Assembly (NCBI GenBank): GCA_964520985.1 | Contig: CAZFPB010000001.1 | Location: forward strand, 1,054,001-1,118,000 | DNA from: CAYSGL01 sp964520985 | GTDB taxonomy: Bacteria > Pseudomonadota > Alphaproteobacteria > Micavibrionales > Micavibrionaceae | DNA length: 64,000 nucleotides | Direction of reading: 5' to 3' | In this document: in pieces, positions 27,452-36,170 of the stretch | How the letters are laid out: the number at the start of each line of letters is the position of its first letter | How positions within the stretch are numbered: the stretch's first letter is position 1 | Notes under the pieces: model-generated | Told to the model about the DNA's origin: nothing | Databases searched by the model: none | What the model saw: the letters and a program-made list of their open reading frames with translations, nothing else | Made by a program: the position numbers and the translations under genes

Positions 27452-28720
27452 TTACCAGTTTTCGCGAAACCATAATTTCAAGCGGTCCCAGAGGGAACCT
27501 GCTTTGACGGACGCCATGATTTCGGCGGGCATTTCGTTGCCGCGTTCCGTTACATAGGTAAGCAAGCCCGCGACCGTTGCAAAGGCGGGTGAACTCACCG
27601 CGTCCGGTAAACTGGAGAGACGGATCGGACGGCCGATACGCACTTGTTTGTTTAAGACGGTCTGCGCGAGATCGCGCATGCCGGGTAGCTGGCTGGCGCC
27701 GCCCGTCAAAACAACACGTTTGCCGATGGCTGGGCCAAGGCCGCTGGCATCAAGCTTGCCGCGAACCATCTCCAGAATTTCTTCCACCCGCGGTTGAATG
27801 ATGCTGATCAATACCGAGCGCGGTACGTGGTTTGGTACATGACGATCCGGATCGCCGAGTTGCGGCACATCGATCATTTCATGATCGTCGGTGCTTGACG
27901 CCATGGCGTTGCCATAGAGCGTCTTGATGCGTTCTGCATCCGTCAGCGCGCAGGAGAGACCACGCGCGATATCGTTCGTGACGTGCCAGCCGCCGAGCGG
28001 CACGGCGCCGGCGAAAATCATCTTGCCGCCCTGGAATACGGCAAAGCTGGTGGTGCCGCCGCCCATATCGATGATGGTGCAGCCGAGATCCATTTCGTCT
28101 TCGACGAGCGAGGCGAGGCCTGCCGCATAGGACGATACGCAGATTGCTTCGATATCGAGGTGCGAACGCTCAATGCCCGTCGCCATGTTCTGCAACGGAC
28201 CAAGTTCCGCCGTCACCATGTGAATACCGACATTCAAATTCTGGCCCACCATGCCGCGCGGATCGCGAATACCATCCTGCCCGTCGAGACGGAAATCAAC
28301 CGGGATGGTGTGCACGAGCTCGTATTCCGCGGAGAGCACCTGATCTTGCGCTTTGGCGAGAGCGCGTCGCACATCGTTCTCGGTAACGGAATGGCCCATT
28401 ACCTGAATATCGATGGACAGTCCGTGCGAGCTGGCCTGCGTGCCGGGGACATTCATAATAACGTCACGCAGCGGATAGCCTTTGAGACTTTCGGCTGCCA
28501 TGTTTTCGGCGGCCTGCACCGTCTGGCGGATGGCACTTTCGGCGGCGTCGAGATCGACGACGGTACCGGCCTTGATGCCTTTCGAGGCGGAATAGCCCAC
28601 GCCGAGCACTTCGATCGCACCTTCTTCATCGAGCACGCGGCCGATAAAACAGGCGATTTTGTGACTGCCGACATCCAGCGCCGCGATGATTTCCCCGCGT
28701 GGTTTACCCTTGGTACTCAT
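27452..28720 (-). CDS. ftsA: Cell division protein FtsA (actin-like)
   Basis: An actin-family protein that tethers FtsZ to the membrane. The 422-residue product has phosphate 1 AALDVGSHKIACFIG, the FtsA-specific 1C domain (ADIQVMGHSVTENDVRRA region), phosphate 2 CTIIDMGGGTTSFAVF, the adenosine site VVLTGGASQLPGM, and a C-terminal amphipathic membrane-targeting end WDRLKLWFRENW. It starts 3 bases after the ftsQ stop and precedes ftsZ across a 272-base regulatory gap, so ftsZ is probably also transcribed separately. Confidence 0.97.
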   Translation of the reverse strand: MSTKGKPRGEIIAALDVGSHKIACFIGRVLDEEGAIEVLGVGYSASKGIKAGTVVDLDAAESAIRQTVQAAENMAAESLKGYPLRDVIMNVPGTQASSHGLSIDIQVMGHSVTENDVRRALAKAQDQVLSAEYELVHTIPVDFRLDGQDGIRDPRGMVGQNLNVGIHMVTAELGPLQNMATGIERSHLDIEAICVSSYAAGLASLVEDEMDLGCTIIDMGGGTTSFAVFQGGKMIFAGAVPLGGWHVTNDIARGLSCALTDAERIKTLYGNAMASSTDDHEMIDVPQLGDPDRHVPNHVPRSVLISIIQPRVEEILEMVRGKLDASGLGPAIGKRVVLTGGASQLPGMRDLAQTVLNKQVRIGRPIRLSSLPDAVSSPAFATVAGLLTYVTERGNEMPAEIMASVKAGSLWDRLKLWFRENW

Positions 28721-28723
28721 GAC

Positions 28724-29581
28724 TCAAATCTCTCCGCCGGCAGCGGGTTGCACCGCGCCCAAATAATCATTTACCGCGCCGGGTTTGGTTTCAATAACAA
28801 GGCGTCCCGCCTCGCGCAAATCAACTCCGGCAATATCTTTTTCGAGCAACTTCTCATCGCCTTGCGCCTTGACCAGACGACTGAGCGCCAAGCCCAGATC
28901 ATGTTCCGGCAATTTCACGACGATGCCATTTTTCAACGTTAAATCCCAGCGGCGCTCCGACACCAGAGTAGCCGCCTCTGTCTGAGTATATAAAGACGGC
29001 TCGGAGCGCAACATCGCCAGAAACTCTTTGGCCTGCTCCGGCACGCCGTCGCCAACCAGAATGATCAGGTTGGAGAACTCCGGCGCGCGCTTGTCGGTCA
29101 GCGCCACGCCCTCTTCATCGATCACGGACAGGCGACCCTGACGCTGCCACAGGGCAAAGGGGGTGCGCTCGGTGATGCGCACATATATTGTATCGGGCAG
29201 CTGGCGTTTGACGTCAGCGGCTTTCACCCACGACAGGCGCTCCATCAGATCCTGTGCTTCCGCAACATCGAACGCGAAAAGCGGGTCGCCTTTTTGCACA
29301 TTGATGATGGCTTTCAAGCTTTGCGCATCGGTGTAATGGCGGCCTTCAATCAGAACGTTGGAGACGCGAAAACCCGCATCGGCGCTGGCCAGCAACATTT
29401 TGTGGTTCATGGTGCTGGTGAAAATTATGCCCGCACCGGACAGTACGATCCACGCACCAAGCCATATCAATCCGGCCGAAACAGCAAGAAGGATGCCCAG
29501 ACGCTGGCCATACGCAATTACGCGCTCTTTCGTGCCGGAGCGCTTTTTGAGGATGGACTGGCGGGTACCTTGTCTTGACAT
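28724..29581 (-). CDS. ftsQ: Cell division protein FtsQ
   Basis: A bitopic divisome protein. The 285-residue product has a basic cytoplasmic end, one membrane helix (about residues 27-50), a POTRA domain (FRVSNVLIEGRHYTDAQSL) and the beta domain with LPDTIYVRITERTPFALWQ, ending in an extended tail. Its first 64 bases overlap the 3' end of ddl in a different frame; no later ATG or GTG would keep the membrane helix, so the overlap appears real. It starts 3 bases upstream context of ftsA, within the ddl-ftsQ-ftsA series. Confidence 0.94.
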   Translation of the reverse strand: MSRQGTRQSILKKRSGTKERVIAYGQRLGILLAVSAGLIWLGAWIVLSGAGIIFTSTMNHKMLLASADAGFRVSNVLIEGRHYTDAQSLKAIINVQKGDPLFAFDVAEAQDLMERLSWVKAADVKRQLPDTIYVRITERTPFALWQRQGRLSVIDEEGVALTDKRAPEFSNLIILVGDGVPEQAKEFLAMLRSEPSLYTQTEAATLVSERRWDLTLKNGIVVKLPEHDLGLALSRLVKAQGDEKLLEKDIAGVDLREAGRLVIETKPGAVNDYLGAVQPAAGGEI

Positions 29582-30489
29582 GTGGCCGTTTCAACCAGGT
29601 GAGAACAGAGTTGTGGGTAGGATATACCGTTCAATTCTGGCTGGATCAGGGCGATCGAGCCGGGCGAAAATCCGGGCATGGTATTGATTTCGAGGAAATA
29701 AACGCCCTCTGCGCCCGATTGTGCCTCATCATAACGGAAATCGCAACGGGCAAGACCGGCACATCCCAGCACATCAAACGCTTTTTCGGCGTAGTCCATG
29801 GCAGTTTTAGCGACGATATCGGGCACCTTGGCCGGCGTTTCCAGTTTGGTCTGATCGCTGACATATTTGGCATCGTAATCAAAGAAGCGACCGGGGACGA
29901 AAATTTCCGTCACGCCCTGCGCCTTGCCATCCAGCACGGCGACATGAATTTCGCGGCCGGGCACGTATTTTTCCACCAGCGCGATATCGCCGAACTGCCA
30001 GGTGGCCTCATTGAGCGGCGGCTGGTTTTCACCTTCGAACATGATGTGTACGCCAACGCTGGAACCTTCGTTATACGGCTTCACCACATAGGGGCGCGGC
30101 ATGACGGTTTCGGCGATGATTTCTTCCTTGGAGGCGAGACGCCCTTCGGAGCATTTCACGCCGACGGATTTCGCCAATTTTTTGGTCAGCACTTTATCCA
30201 TGCCAATGGCGGAGGCCGCAACGCCGGAATGGGTGTAGGGAATACCGATCATTTCCAGCACGCCCTGGATGATTCCGTCTTCCCCGCCGCGACCATATAG
30301 ATTGTTGAATACAACATCGGGACGCGGGGTGAGATCGTTCAGCAGTTTTTGCAGGTCGCGCGTAACATCGATTTTTTTGACGGTGTAGCCCGCTTCGATA
30401 AGCGCCTTTTCAATGTGGTCGCCTTTGAAGAGCGAAACTTCACGCTCCGCCGACCATCCACCGACCAATAAGGCTACTGTTTTTGTCAT
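29518..30489 (-). CDS. ddl: D-alanine--D-alanine ligase
   Basis: Makes the D-Ala-D-Ala dipeptide of peptidoglycan precursors in the cytoplasm. The 323-residue ATP-grasp enzyme shows VALLVGGWSAEREVSLFKG at the start, LYGRGGEDGIIQGVLEM, RPYVVKPYNEGSSVGVHI and the metal-site FLEINTMPGFSPGSI. A tail of about 20 residues rich in Ser, Lys and Ala follows the usual end and overlaps ftsQ by 64 bases. The start overlaps the murB stop (ATGA). Confidence 0.96.
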   Translation of the reverse strand: MTKTVALLVGGWSAEREVSLFKGDHIEKALIEAGYTVKKIDVTRDLQKLLNDLTPRPDVVFNNLYGRGGEDGIIQGVLEMIGIPYTHSGVAASAIGMDKVLTKKLAKSVGVKCSEGRLASKEEIIAETVMPRPYVVKPYNEGSSVGVHIMFEGENQPPLNEATWQFGDIALVEKYVPGREIHVAVLDGKAQGVTEIFVPGRFFDYDAKYVSDQTKLETPAKVPDIVAKTAMDYAEKAFDVLGCAGLARCDFRYDEAQSGAEGVYFLEINTMPGFSPGSIALIQPELNGISYPQLCSHLVETATCQDKVPASPSSKSAPARKSA

Positions 30490-31442
30490 GCGTGGACTCC
30501 CATCCGTTTGATTTCCCAGCGTAGCTGAATCCCGGTTTTTTCCAAAACTCTTTTGATCAACTCGTCGCCCAGTGTTTCGAGGTCGGCAGCGGTCGCCGTG
30601 CCTGTATTAATCATAAAATTACAGTGTTTTTCACTCATCTGCGCGCCGCCGACCATGAGGCCGCGCCCGCCGACACTGTCAATTAATTGCCAGACTTTTG
30701 TGTCGGGAGTAAGGCCGGCGCGCGTGAGATCGGCAACAGACGGATTGGCAAAGGTCGAGCCGCCGGTTTTTTCGCGGATCGGCTGACTGAGTTCGCGGCG
30801 CCCTTTAATTTCGGCCATGCGGGCATGTACCGAGACCGGTTCGTCCTGAAGCCCCTGAAAAACCGCGTCGATAAAAATATAGTCTTCCGGCGCGTCGATG
30901 TGGCGATAACTCATCCCCATCTCAGTCGGCGTCAGCGTCAACAAGTTGCCGCGGCGATCCAGCGCGCGGCAAGAAATCAGCACGTCTTTGGTTTCGCGCC
31001 CGTAACAGCCGGCATTCATGCGCAGCGCGCCGCCGACGGTGCCAGGAATGCCAGAGAAAAATTCGAGTTCTGCGAGACCGGCATCGGCCGCTACCTGTGC
31101 GACATTGGCATCGAGCGCCAGCGCGCCTGCCGTAACTATATCCCCCTGCGTTTCAATTGCGGAAAATTCGCGGCCCAGACGGATAACGACGCCATCCAGC
31201 CCACCATCCCGAATAATAGTATTGGAGAGCGCGCCAAACACATACACCGGCACAGATGCTGGACAGGCTTTCAAGAAATCCTGTAAATCGTCGAGGTCGG
31301 CCGGTTTGAACTGGACCGCGGCATGACCGCCGCACTTGAACCAGCCCTGCTGGCCGATGGGGGCATTTTCGGTGTAGCGCCCGCGCACGGCCGGCAGCTG
31401 GTCAATTTTTAAAGCGGCGTTGGTCATACCCCGTTTTAGCAT
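30486..31442 (-). CDS. murB: UDP-N-acetylenolpyruvoylglucosamine reductase
   Basis: FAD-dependent reduction giving UDP-N-acetylmuramate. The 318-residue product shows FAD-site segments GALSNTIIRDGGLDGVVIRLG and GIPGTVGGALRMNAGCYG, plus IREKTGGSTFANP with the catalytic Ser, and EKHCNFMINTGTATA with the substrate-binding end. It is a type I/II-intermediate length usual for alphaproteobacteria. The longest start is used; an ATG at 31427 would give 313 residues, and neither has a clear ribosome site. murC lies upstream, but creA on the other strand intervenes. Confidence 0.95.
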   Translation of the reverse strand: MLKRGMTNAALKIDQLPAVRGRYTENAPIGQQGWFKCGGHAAVQFKPADLDDLQDFLKACPASVPVYVFGALSNTIIRDGGLDGVVIRLGREFSAIETQGDIVTAGALALDANVAQVAADAGLAELEFFSGIPGTVGGALRMNAGCYGRETKDVLISCRALDRRGNLLTLTPTEMGMSYRHIDAPEDYIFIDAVFQGLQDEPVSVHARMAEIKGRRELSQPIREKTGGSTFANPSVADLTRAGLTPDTKVWQLIDSVGGRGLMVGGAQMSEKHCNFMINTGTATAADLETLGDELIKRVLEKTGIQLRWEIKRMGVHA

Positions 31443-31531
31443 ATAGTTTTGGAGCTGACAGCCCTATTTCAGGGGACAAGGGAACCATGCTAGGCTCTCA
31501 GTCATTCAATGACGCTATGAGGAAACAAACC

Positions 31532-32041
31532 ATGATCCGCCCATTACTGCTCGCCGCTCTTGTCTTAAGTGCAACCCCTGCTCTCGCCGCCAAATCCGAT
31601 GGTCGCGATATCGGCAATGTCGACACCAAATGGCGCATGGTGTGGAAAGACGATTCCATTCAGGTCAGTGCCTTTGCCGATCCTAAGATCGAGGGCATCA
31701 CCTGCTTCCTCAGCCGCGCCGTGACCGGCGGCGCCAAAGGTACCTTCGGCATTGCCGAAGATACATCGGATGCCAGCGTATCGTGTCATCAGACAGGGCC
31801 TATTACATACAAAGAAGCCATTAAGACGGGCAATGATGGAGAAGAAGTGTTTAACGAAAAACGCTCGATCCTGTTCAAGTCGCTGCACGTCATGCGCTTC
31901 TATGATGCCACGACGAAATCACTCGTGTATCTCACCTATAGTGATCGCGTGATTGAAGGCTCGCCGAAAAACTCCATCTCGGCCGTGACACCGATGCCAT
32001 GGGGCACGGAAGTACCCGGCGCGCCGATGCTGAAGAAATAA
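31532..32041 (+). CDS. creA: CreA family periplasmic protein
   Basis: A 169-residue exported protein with a clear signal peptide ending ATPALAA (about residue 20). The mature part matches the CreA family: KWRMVWKDDSIQVSAFADP, GITCFLSRAVTGGAKGTFG and RFYDATTKSLVYLTYSDR. CreA function is unknown. I chose the ATG at 31532 because AGGAAA lies 10 bases before it; ATGs at 31517 and 31487 lack the spacing and would spoil the signal peptide. It is inserted between murB and murC on the opposite strand, interrupting the usual run of wall genes. Confidence 0.92.
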   Translation: MIRPLLLAALVLSATPALAAKSDGRDIGNVDTKWRMVWKDDSIQVSAFADPKIEGITCFLSRAVTGGAKGTFGIAEDTSDASVSCHQTGPITYKEAIKTGNDGEEVFNEKRSILFKSLHVMRFYDATTKSLVYLTYSDRVIEGSPKNSISAVTPMPWGTEVPGAPMLKK

Positions 32042-32045
32042 ACTT

Positions 32046-33488
32046 TTAAGCGGATTTTTTCTGGCCGGTGGCGAAGATGGTTTCCAGCTGTGCAGGCAGA
32101 GCATAGGCCCAATTGGTGATGTTGCCCGCGCCGAGGCAGATCACGTAATCGCCCCCATGCGCGTGTTCAGCAATGATCGACGCTAGCGTCTCAGGTGAGG
32201 GCAGAACGTCGGCATGACGATGGCCCAGCGCTTTAATGCTCTCGACCAGATGCTCTTTATCAATACCGTCAATCGGTTCTTCGCCCGCAGGATAAACATC
32301 GGCAATGTAGACCCGGTCCGCATCGTTGAAACAGGCACTGAAATCTTGAAACAGGCTCTCTAAACGGGTATAGCGGTGTGGCTGCATCACGGCGATAACT
32401 TTGCCGCCTGTATGATCGGCAGCTTGCCGCGCAGCCTTTAATACAGCCTGAATTTCTACAGGGTGATGACCGTAATCGTCGATCACGGTGATACCGTTTA
32501 TTTCACCTGTTTTGGTGAAGCGGCGTTTGACGCCCGAGAAATTCGCCAGCGCGGATTTCATCACGGCGGCGGGCATATCCATTTCATGCGCAATGCCGAG
32601 GGCCGCCAGAGAATTGAGAATGTTGTGTTCGCCAAGCATCGGCAGGAATACATCGCGTAAGACTTCTTCCTTGCCGTTGCTCATCCATTCCGCAAACGTC
32701 ACATCATAGGTCGAACCGTCTTTGGATGTGCGGATATTGGTGACGCGCACATCGGATTGCGCGTGTGTGCCATAAGTAATCACGCGGCGGTCAGCGAGGT
32801 TCGGGATAAGCGCCTGCACGGCCGGGTGATCGAGACACAGGACCGCGAAGCCGTAAAAGGGCAGGTTATCGACAAAGCGACGGAAGGCCGCTTTAATATT
32901 GTGATAGCTCTCATAATGATCGAGATGTTCAGGATCGATGTTGGTAACGACGGCGATGGTCGCGGGCAGTTTTGTGAAGGTGCCGTCGCTTTCATCCGCT
33001 TCGACGACCATCCACTCGCCTTTGCCCAGACGCGTATTAGTGCCGTATTTATGGACGATGCCGCCATTGATGATGGTTGGATCAAGACCCGCCTCTTCCA
33101 GCATGGCGCCGACCATCGAGGTTGTTGTGGTTTTTCCGTGCGTGCCGGCGATGGCAATCGACCATTTCAGTCGCATCAGCTCGGCGAGCATTTCAGCGCG
33201 GCGGACGATGGGTTTGCGAATTTCGCGCGCGGCCATCAATTCGGGATTGTCGTTTTTAATCGCGGAAGAAATCACCACGATCCCGACGCCTTCGATATTT
33301 TTGGCCTCATGACCGATCAGAATAGTGATGCCTTTTTTGCGCAGGCGCTCGACATTGTAATTGTCGGCGATGTCCGATCCCTGAACATGGTAGCCCAGCG
33401 AGTGCAGCGTCTCGGCGATGCCGGACATGCCGATCCCGCCGATCCCGACGAAGTGAATGATTCCGATATCTAAAGGTAAGCCGCGCAT
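32046..33488 (-). CDS. murC: UDP-N-acetylmuramate--L-alanine ligase
   Basis: Adds L-Ala, the first residue of the peptidoglycan stem peptide. The 480-residue Mur ligase shows IHFVGIGGIGMSGIAETLH (UDP-sugar domain), the ATP loop AIAGTHGKTTTTSMVGAML, EADESDGTFTKL, VTNIDPEHLDHY, and DDYGHHPVEIQAVLKAAR followed by QPHRYTRLESLF, all diagnostic of MurC. It converges with creA (4-base gap). murG and ftsW, often upstream of murC, are replaced here by a lytic transglycosylase. Confidence 0.97.
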   Translation of the reverse strand: MRGLPLDIGIIHFVGIGGIGMSGIAETLHSLGYHVQGSDIADNYNVERLRKKGITILIGHEAKNIEGVGIVVISSAIKNDNPELMAAREIRKPIVRRAEMLAELMRLKWSIAIAGTHGKTTTTSMVGAMLEEAGLDPTIINGGIVHKYGTNTRLGKGEWMVVEADESDGTFTKLPATIAVVTNIDPEHLDHYESYHNIKAAFRRFVDNLPFYGFAVLCLDHPAVQALIPNLADRRVITYGTHAQSDVRVTNIRTSKDGSTYDVTFAEWMSNGKEEVLRDVFLPMLGEHNILNSLAALGIAHEMDMPAAVMKSALANFSGVKRRFTKTGEINGITVIDDYGHHPVEIQAVLKAARQAADHTGGKVIAVMQPHRYTRLESLFQDFSACFNDADRVYIADVYPAGEEPIDGIDKEHLVESIKALGHRHADVLPSPETLASIIAEHAHGGDYVICLGAGNITNWAYALPAQLETIFATGQKKSA

Positions 33489-33536
33489 AGTCTCTTTTAG
33501 CGCCCGACTGCCCTAAATACCAAGGTTTTTTTGGAC

Positions 33537-35270
33537 TTATTTCTCGTCGGAGGCGTAAATCGGCCAATCACCTTCGGCCAGCCTGTCCAGCGTGACGGTC
33601 GGCTCCTCGAGGCGCATCTGGTAAATCCAGTAATTGGCCATGACGCGCTCGACAAAACTGCGCGTTTCAGCAAAGGGAATGGTCTCGATGAACATCAGCG
33701 GGTCTTCGAGCTTCACCCGCTCCTTTTTCCACTGCATCAATTTTCCCGGTCCGGCGTTATAGGCCAATGCGAGATAGAGCATGTTGCCATCGACCGCTTT
33801 CAAGTCGAGCAGATGATGAAGATAGGTGCGGCCGATATTGAGGTTTTCAATCGGCTTTTTCAGATCCGCCTGACCGGCTGTTTCTTTGTATTTATCGTCC
33901 TTGGTAATGAATGCAGCGGTGGCGGGCATAATCTGCATCAGGCCGAGCGCACCGCTGGCGCTTTCCGCCGATACGCGGAAGCGTGATTCCTGCCGGATAA
34001 AAGCATGCATCAGCGCTTCGTCTTTCTGATACCCGCCTTCGGGGTCCCATGGCAGCAGCGGGAAAAGTGCACCATCATACAATCCCTTATCAGGACGTGC
34101 GACTGTGTTGCCGAGATAGAGTGACAGACCCGCCAAATTCTTACTGAAAGCATAGGCCAGCAAGGCTTCCTGCAGCGTTTCATTTTTCTTTATCTCAGGA
34201 ATGGTTTTCAATTCTTCTTCGGCAAGCGTGTATTGATCGACATCGATCAGCGCCTTGGCGCGTTGCCCCTGCTTGTATTCCTCCAGTAACTGGATGTGGC
34301 GCGGAGTAAGGATGGGCATGTCCCACTGGAAACGGAAATTCTGCCCCAGCGCGCGTGTTGCGAGCAACCCATAGAATGTGCGCGGGTTTTTCGCGGCTTT
34401 TTTGAGCCACGGCGTAATGGCTTTGACATCACCGCCGCGCATGTAGGAACGCGCAGTCCAGTAACTGGCCGAGGCCTGCAACCAGCCAGAGGCATAAGGA
34501 GAGGTCGCCGCCTTTTCAAAGGCGAAAGCGGCCTTGCCGTAGTCTTCCCTTTGCCAGTAGACCAGCCCTTCCACCCAGTAAGCCAGCGGCACATATTTGG
34601 TCGAACGCTGACGGGCGGCAACGGCGAGTTTAAGGGCCTCGCCCGGTTTTTGCGCGTAGATGTATCCCGCCGCCACCAGCGCGCGCACCTGATCATATTC
34701 TGTCGGATCCAGCGCCTTGCCTGCCGCCGTCGTATTGAGAAGAGTTAAGCCGCGTGACGGCTCGTAGCGGTCGACGGCGCCGCGTACCTGCTGGATAAGG
34801 GACGCAATGTCTCTTTTCAGCGCCTCGCTGCGATCGCGTTTGGCCTGATAGAGTTTTGCCTGTGTTCCTTGCAACCCTAAAATACCGGCAACATCAATGC
34901 TACGATCCGGATTTTTTACTTTTTCTTTGTTGCCTTCAGGACGGCGCGCTTCTGCTAATGCGTATAGCCGCTCGGCCTGCGGGTGATCGGCATAGCGATC
35001 CATCCACTGCTGCAGCTCATCGAATTTTACTTTATAATCATGATGCAGATAACGCTGTCCCAGCACATGCCCCATCAGCAAACCGTTGCCGAGTTTCTTG
35101 ATATTGTCATCCGCCTGCGCCCACTCGCCGCGTTCTTGCGCCTCGAAAATGCGCGCATAGGTGGAGATGTCCCATGTTGCGAGCGCGGGCTTGCTGGCCG
35201 GGATGGATTTATACAGATCTGCCTGCGCCGGCAGCGCGATAAACAAAGCGAGAAGAAAAAGCCGTAGCAC
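33537..35270 (-). CDS. Soluble lytic murein transglycosylase
   Basis: A 577-residue exported enzyme that cleaves the glycan strand and forms 1,6-anhydromuramic ends. It has a signal peptide (MLRLFLLALFIALPAQA), a long helical superhelix region with TPR-like repeats (residues 30-400) as in Slt70, then the SLT catalytic domain with Glu428 in IRQESRF, SGALGLMQIMPATA and LALAYNAGPG. The GTG start directly abuts the stop of the upstream UDG gene, so the two are probably cotranscribed. Confidence 0.92.
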   Translation of the reverse strand: MLRLFLLALFIALPAQADLYKSIPASKPALATWDISTYARIFEAQERGEWAQADDNIKKLGNGLLMGHVLGQRYLHHDYKVKFDELQQWMDRYADHPQAERLYALAEARRPEGNKEKVKNPDRSIDVAGILGLQGTQAKLYQAKRDRSEALKRDIASLIQQVRGAVDRYEPSRGLTLLNTTAAGKALDPTEYDQVRALVAAGYIYAQKPGEALKLAVAARQRSTKYVPLAYWVEGLVYWQREDYGKAAFAFEKAATSPYASGWLQASASYWTARSYMRGGDVKAITPWLKKAAKNPRTFYGLLATRALGQNFRFQWDMPILTPRHIQLLEEYKQGQRAKALIDVDQYTLAEEELKTIPEIKKNETLQEALLAYAFSKNLAGLSLYLGNTVARPDKGLYDGALFPLLPWDPEGGYQKDEALMHAFIRQESRFRVSAESASGALGLMQIMPATAAFITKDDKYKETAGQADLKKPIENLNIGRTYLHHLLDLKAVDGNMLYLALAYNAGPGKLMQWKKERVKLEDPLMFIETIPFAETRSFVERVMANYWIYQMRLEEPTVTLDRLAEGDWPIYASDEK

Positions 35271-36068
35271 CTATAAGCGCTCCTGCAGCATCAGCATGTC
35301 CTGCCACACGGCGCGTTTTTGCGTGGGCGTGCGGAGCAAGTAGGACGGATGATAGGTGGCAATTGTTGGAATGGTTTTGCCGTTGATCAGCACGTCGTGG
35401 AATTTGCCGCGCAGCTTGGAAATGCTTTCGGTGCTGCCAAGCAGACCCTTTGCCGCGATGCCGCCGCTTAAAATCAGAAAATCCGGATTGATCAACTCAA
35501 TATGTTTTTGAATAAAGGGCAACGCGATCTGCACTTCCTGATCGGTCGGCGTGCGGTTGCCCGGCGGACGCCAATTAAGGATGTTGCTGATATAGACACC
35601 CTTCTGCCCCTCGCCCGGTGCACGCGACAGGCTAATAGAGGCCAGAATTTTATCGAGCAGCTGGCCGCTGACGCCGACAAACGGCTTGCCTTGCCGGTCC
35701 TCGTCCGCCCCCGGCGCTTCGCCGATGACCATTACTTTGGCCGTCGGCTCGCCATCGGCGAAGACGATCTGCGTTGCAGTCTTTTTCACCGCCAGCCCAT
35801 CAAAGCTTTCAATGGCTGCCTTCAATTGTTCGAGCGTGCTGCATCCTGCCGCAAGCGCGAGCGCCTGCTCTGCCACTTCGCTGGTACCAAACAACGAAAC
35901 GGGCGCTGCGGATGACGGCGAAATTTCGGCTCGAACAGGCGCCTCGCCGCGATCGATAACCGGCATGGCTGTGTGATCGATCATTTCGTCGGCCAGCGCC
36001 TCGTCCACCCCATGGTCGAGATGCCAGCTTAAAGCAGCCTTAAAGGCCGTATGGGAATCGCCTGCCAT
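35271..36068 (-). CDS. Uracil-DNA glycosylase family 4-like protein lacking iron-sulfur cysteines
   Basis: A 265-residue protein whose C-terminal 200 residues match family 4 uracil-DNA glycosylases: GEAPGADEDRQGKPFVG (motif 1), NILNWRPPGNRTPTDQE and YHPSYLLR (motif 2 with the catalytic-loop His). It should excise uracil from DNA. Family 4 enzymes such as the Thermotoga protein bind a 4Fe-4S cluster through four cysteines; here those positions read Ser/Gly (FDGLAVKKTATQ), Trp (NWRPPGN) and Ala/Leu, and the only cysteine lies elsewhere (AAGCST). About 65 extra N-terminal residues have no recognised fold. Divergent from ETF-QO across 102 bases. Confidence 0.85.
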   Translation of the reverse strand: MAGDSHTAFKAALSWHLDHGVDEALADEMIDHTAMPVIDRGEAPVRAEISPSSAAPVSLFGTSEVAEQALALAAGCSTLEQLKAAIESFDGLAVKKTATQIVFADGEPTAKVMVIGEAPGADEDRQGKPFVGVSGQLLDKILASISLSRAPGEGQKGVYISNILNWRPPGNRTPTDQEVQIALPFIQKHIELINPDFLILSGGIAAKGLLGSTESISKLRGKFHDVLINGKTIPTIATYHPSYLLRTPTQKRAVWQDMLMLQERL

Positions 36069-36170
36069 TGTCTTGCCACTCTACCGAATTATCTTAAGAA
36101 TTATTCATTTTTATCGTGTAAGATAGCCAAATACAACGATTCTTACCGAAATAAGGACACCCCCCGCTCC

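Noticed and set aside
31485..31510. GGAAC upstream of creA as a third EcfG promoter
   Set aside because: No CGTT-like -10 element follows at 16-17 bases (TCAT is found).
36051..36170. 40-residue N-terminal extension of ETF-QO
   Set aside because: It overlaps the divergent UDG gene, is not family-like, and the ATG at 36171 gives the normal N-terminus.
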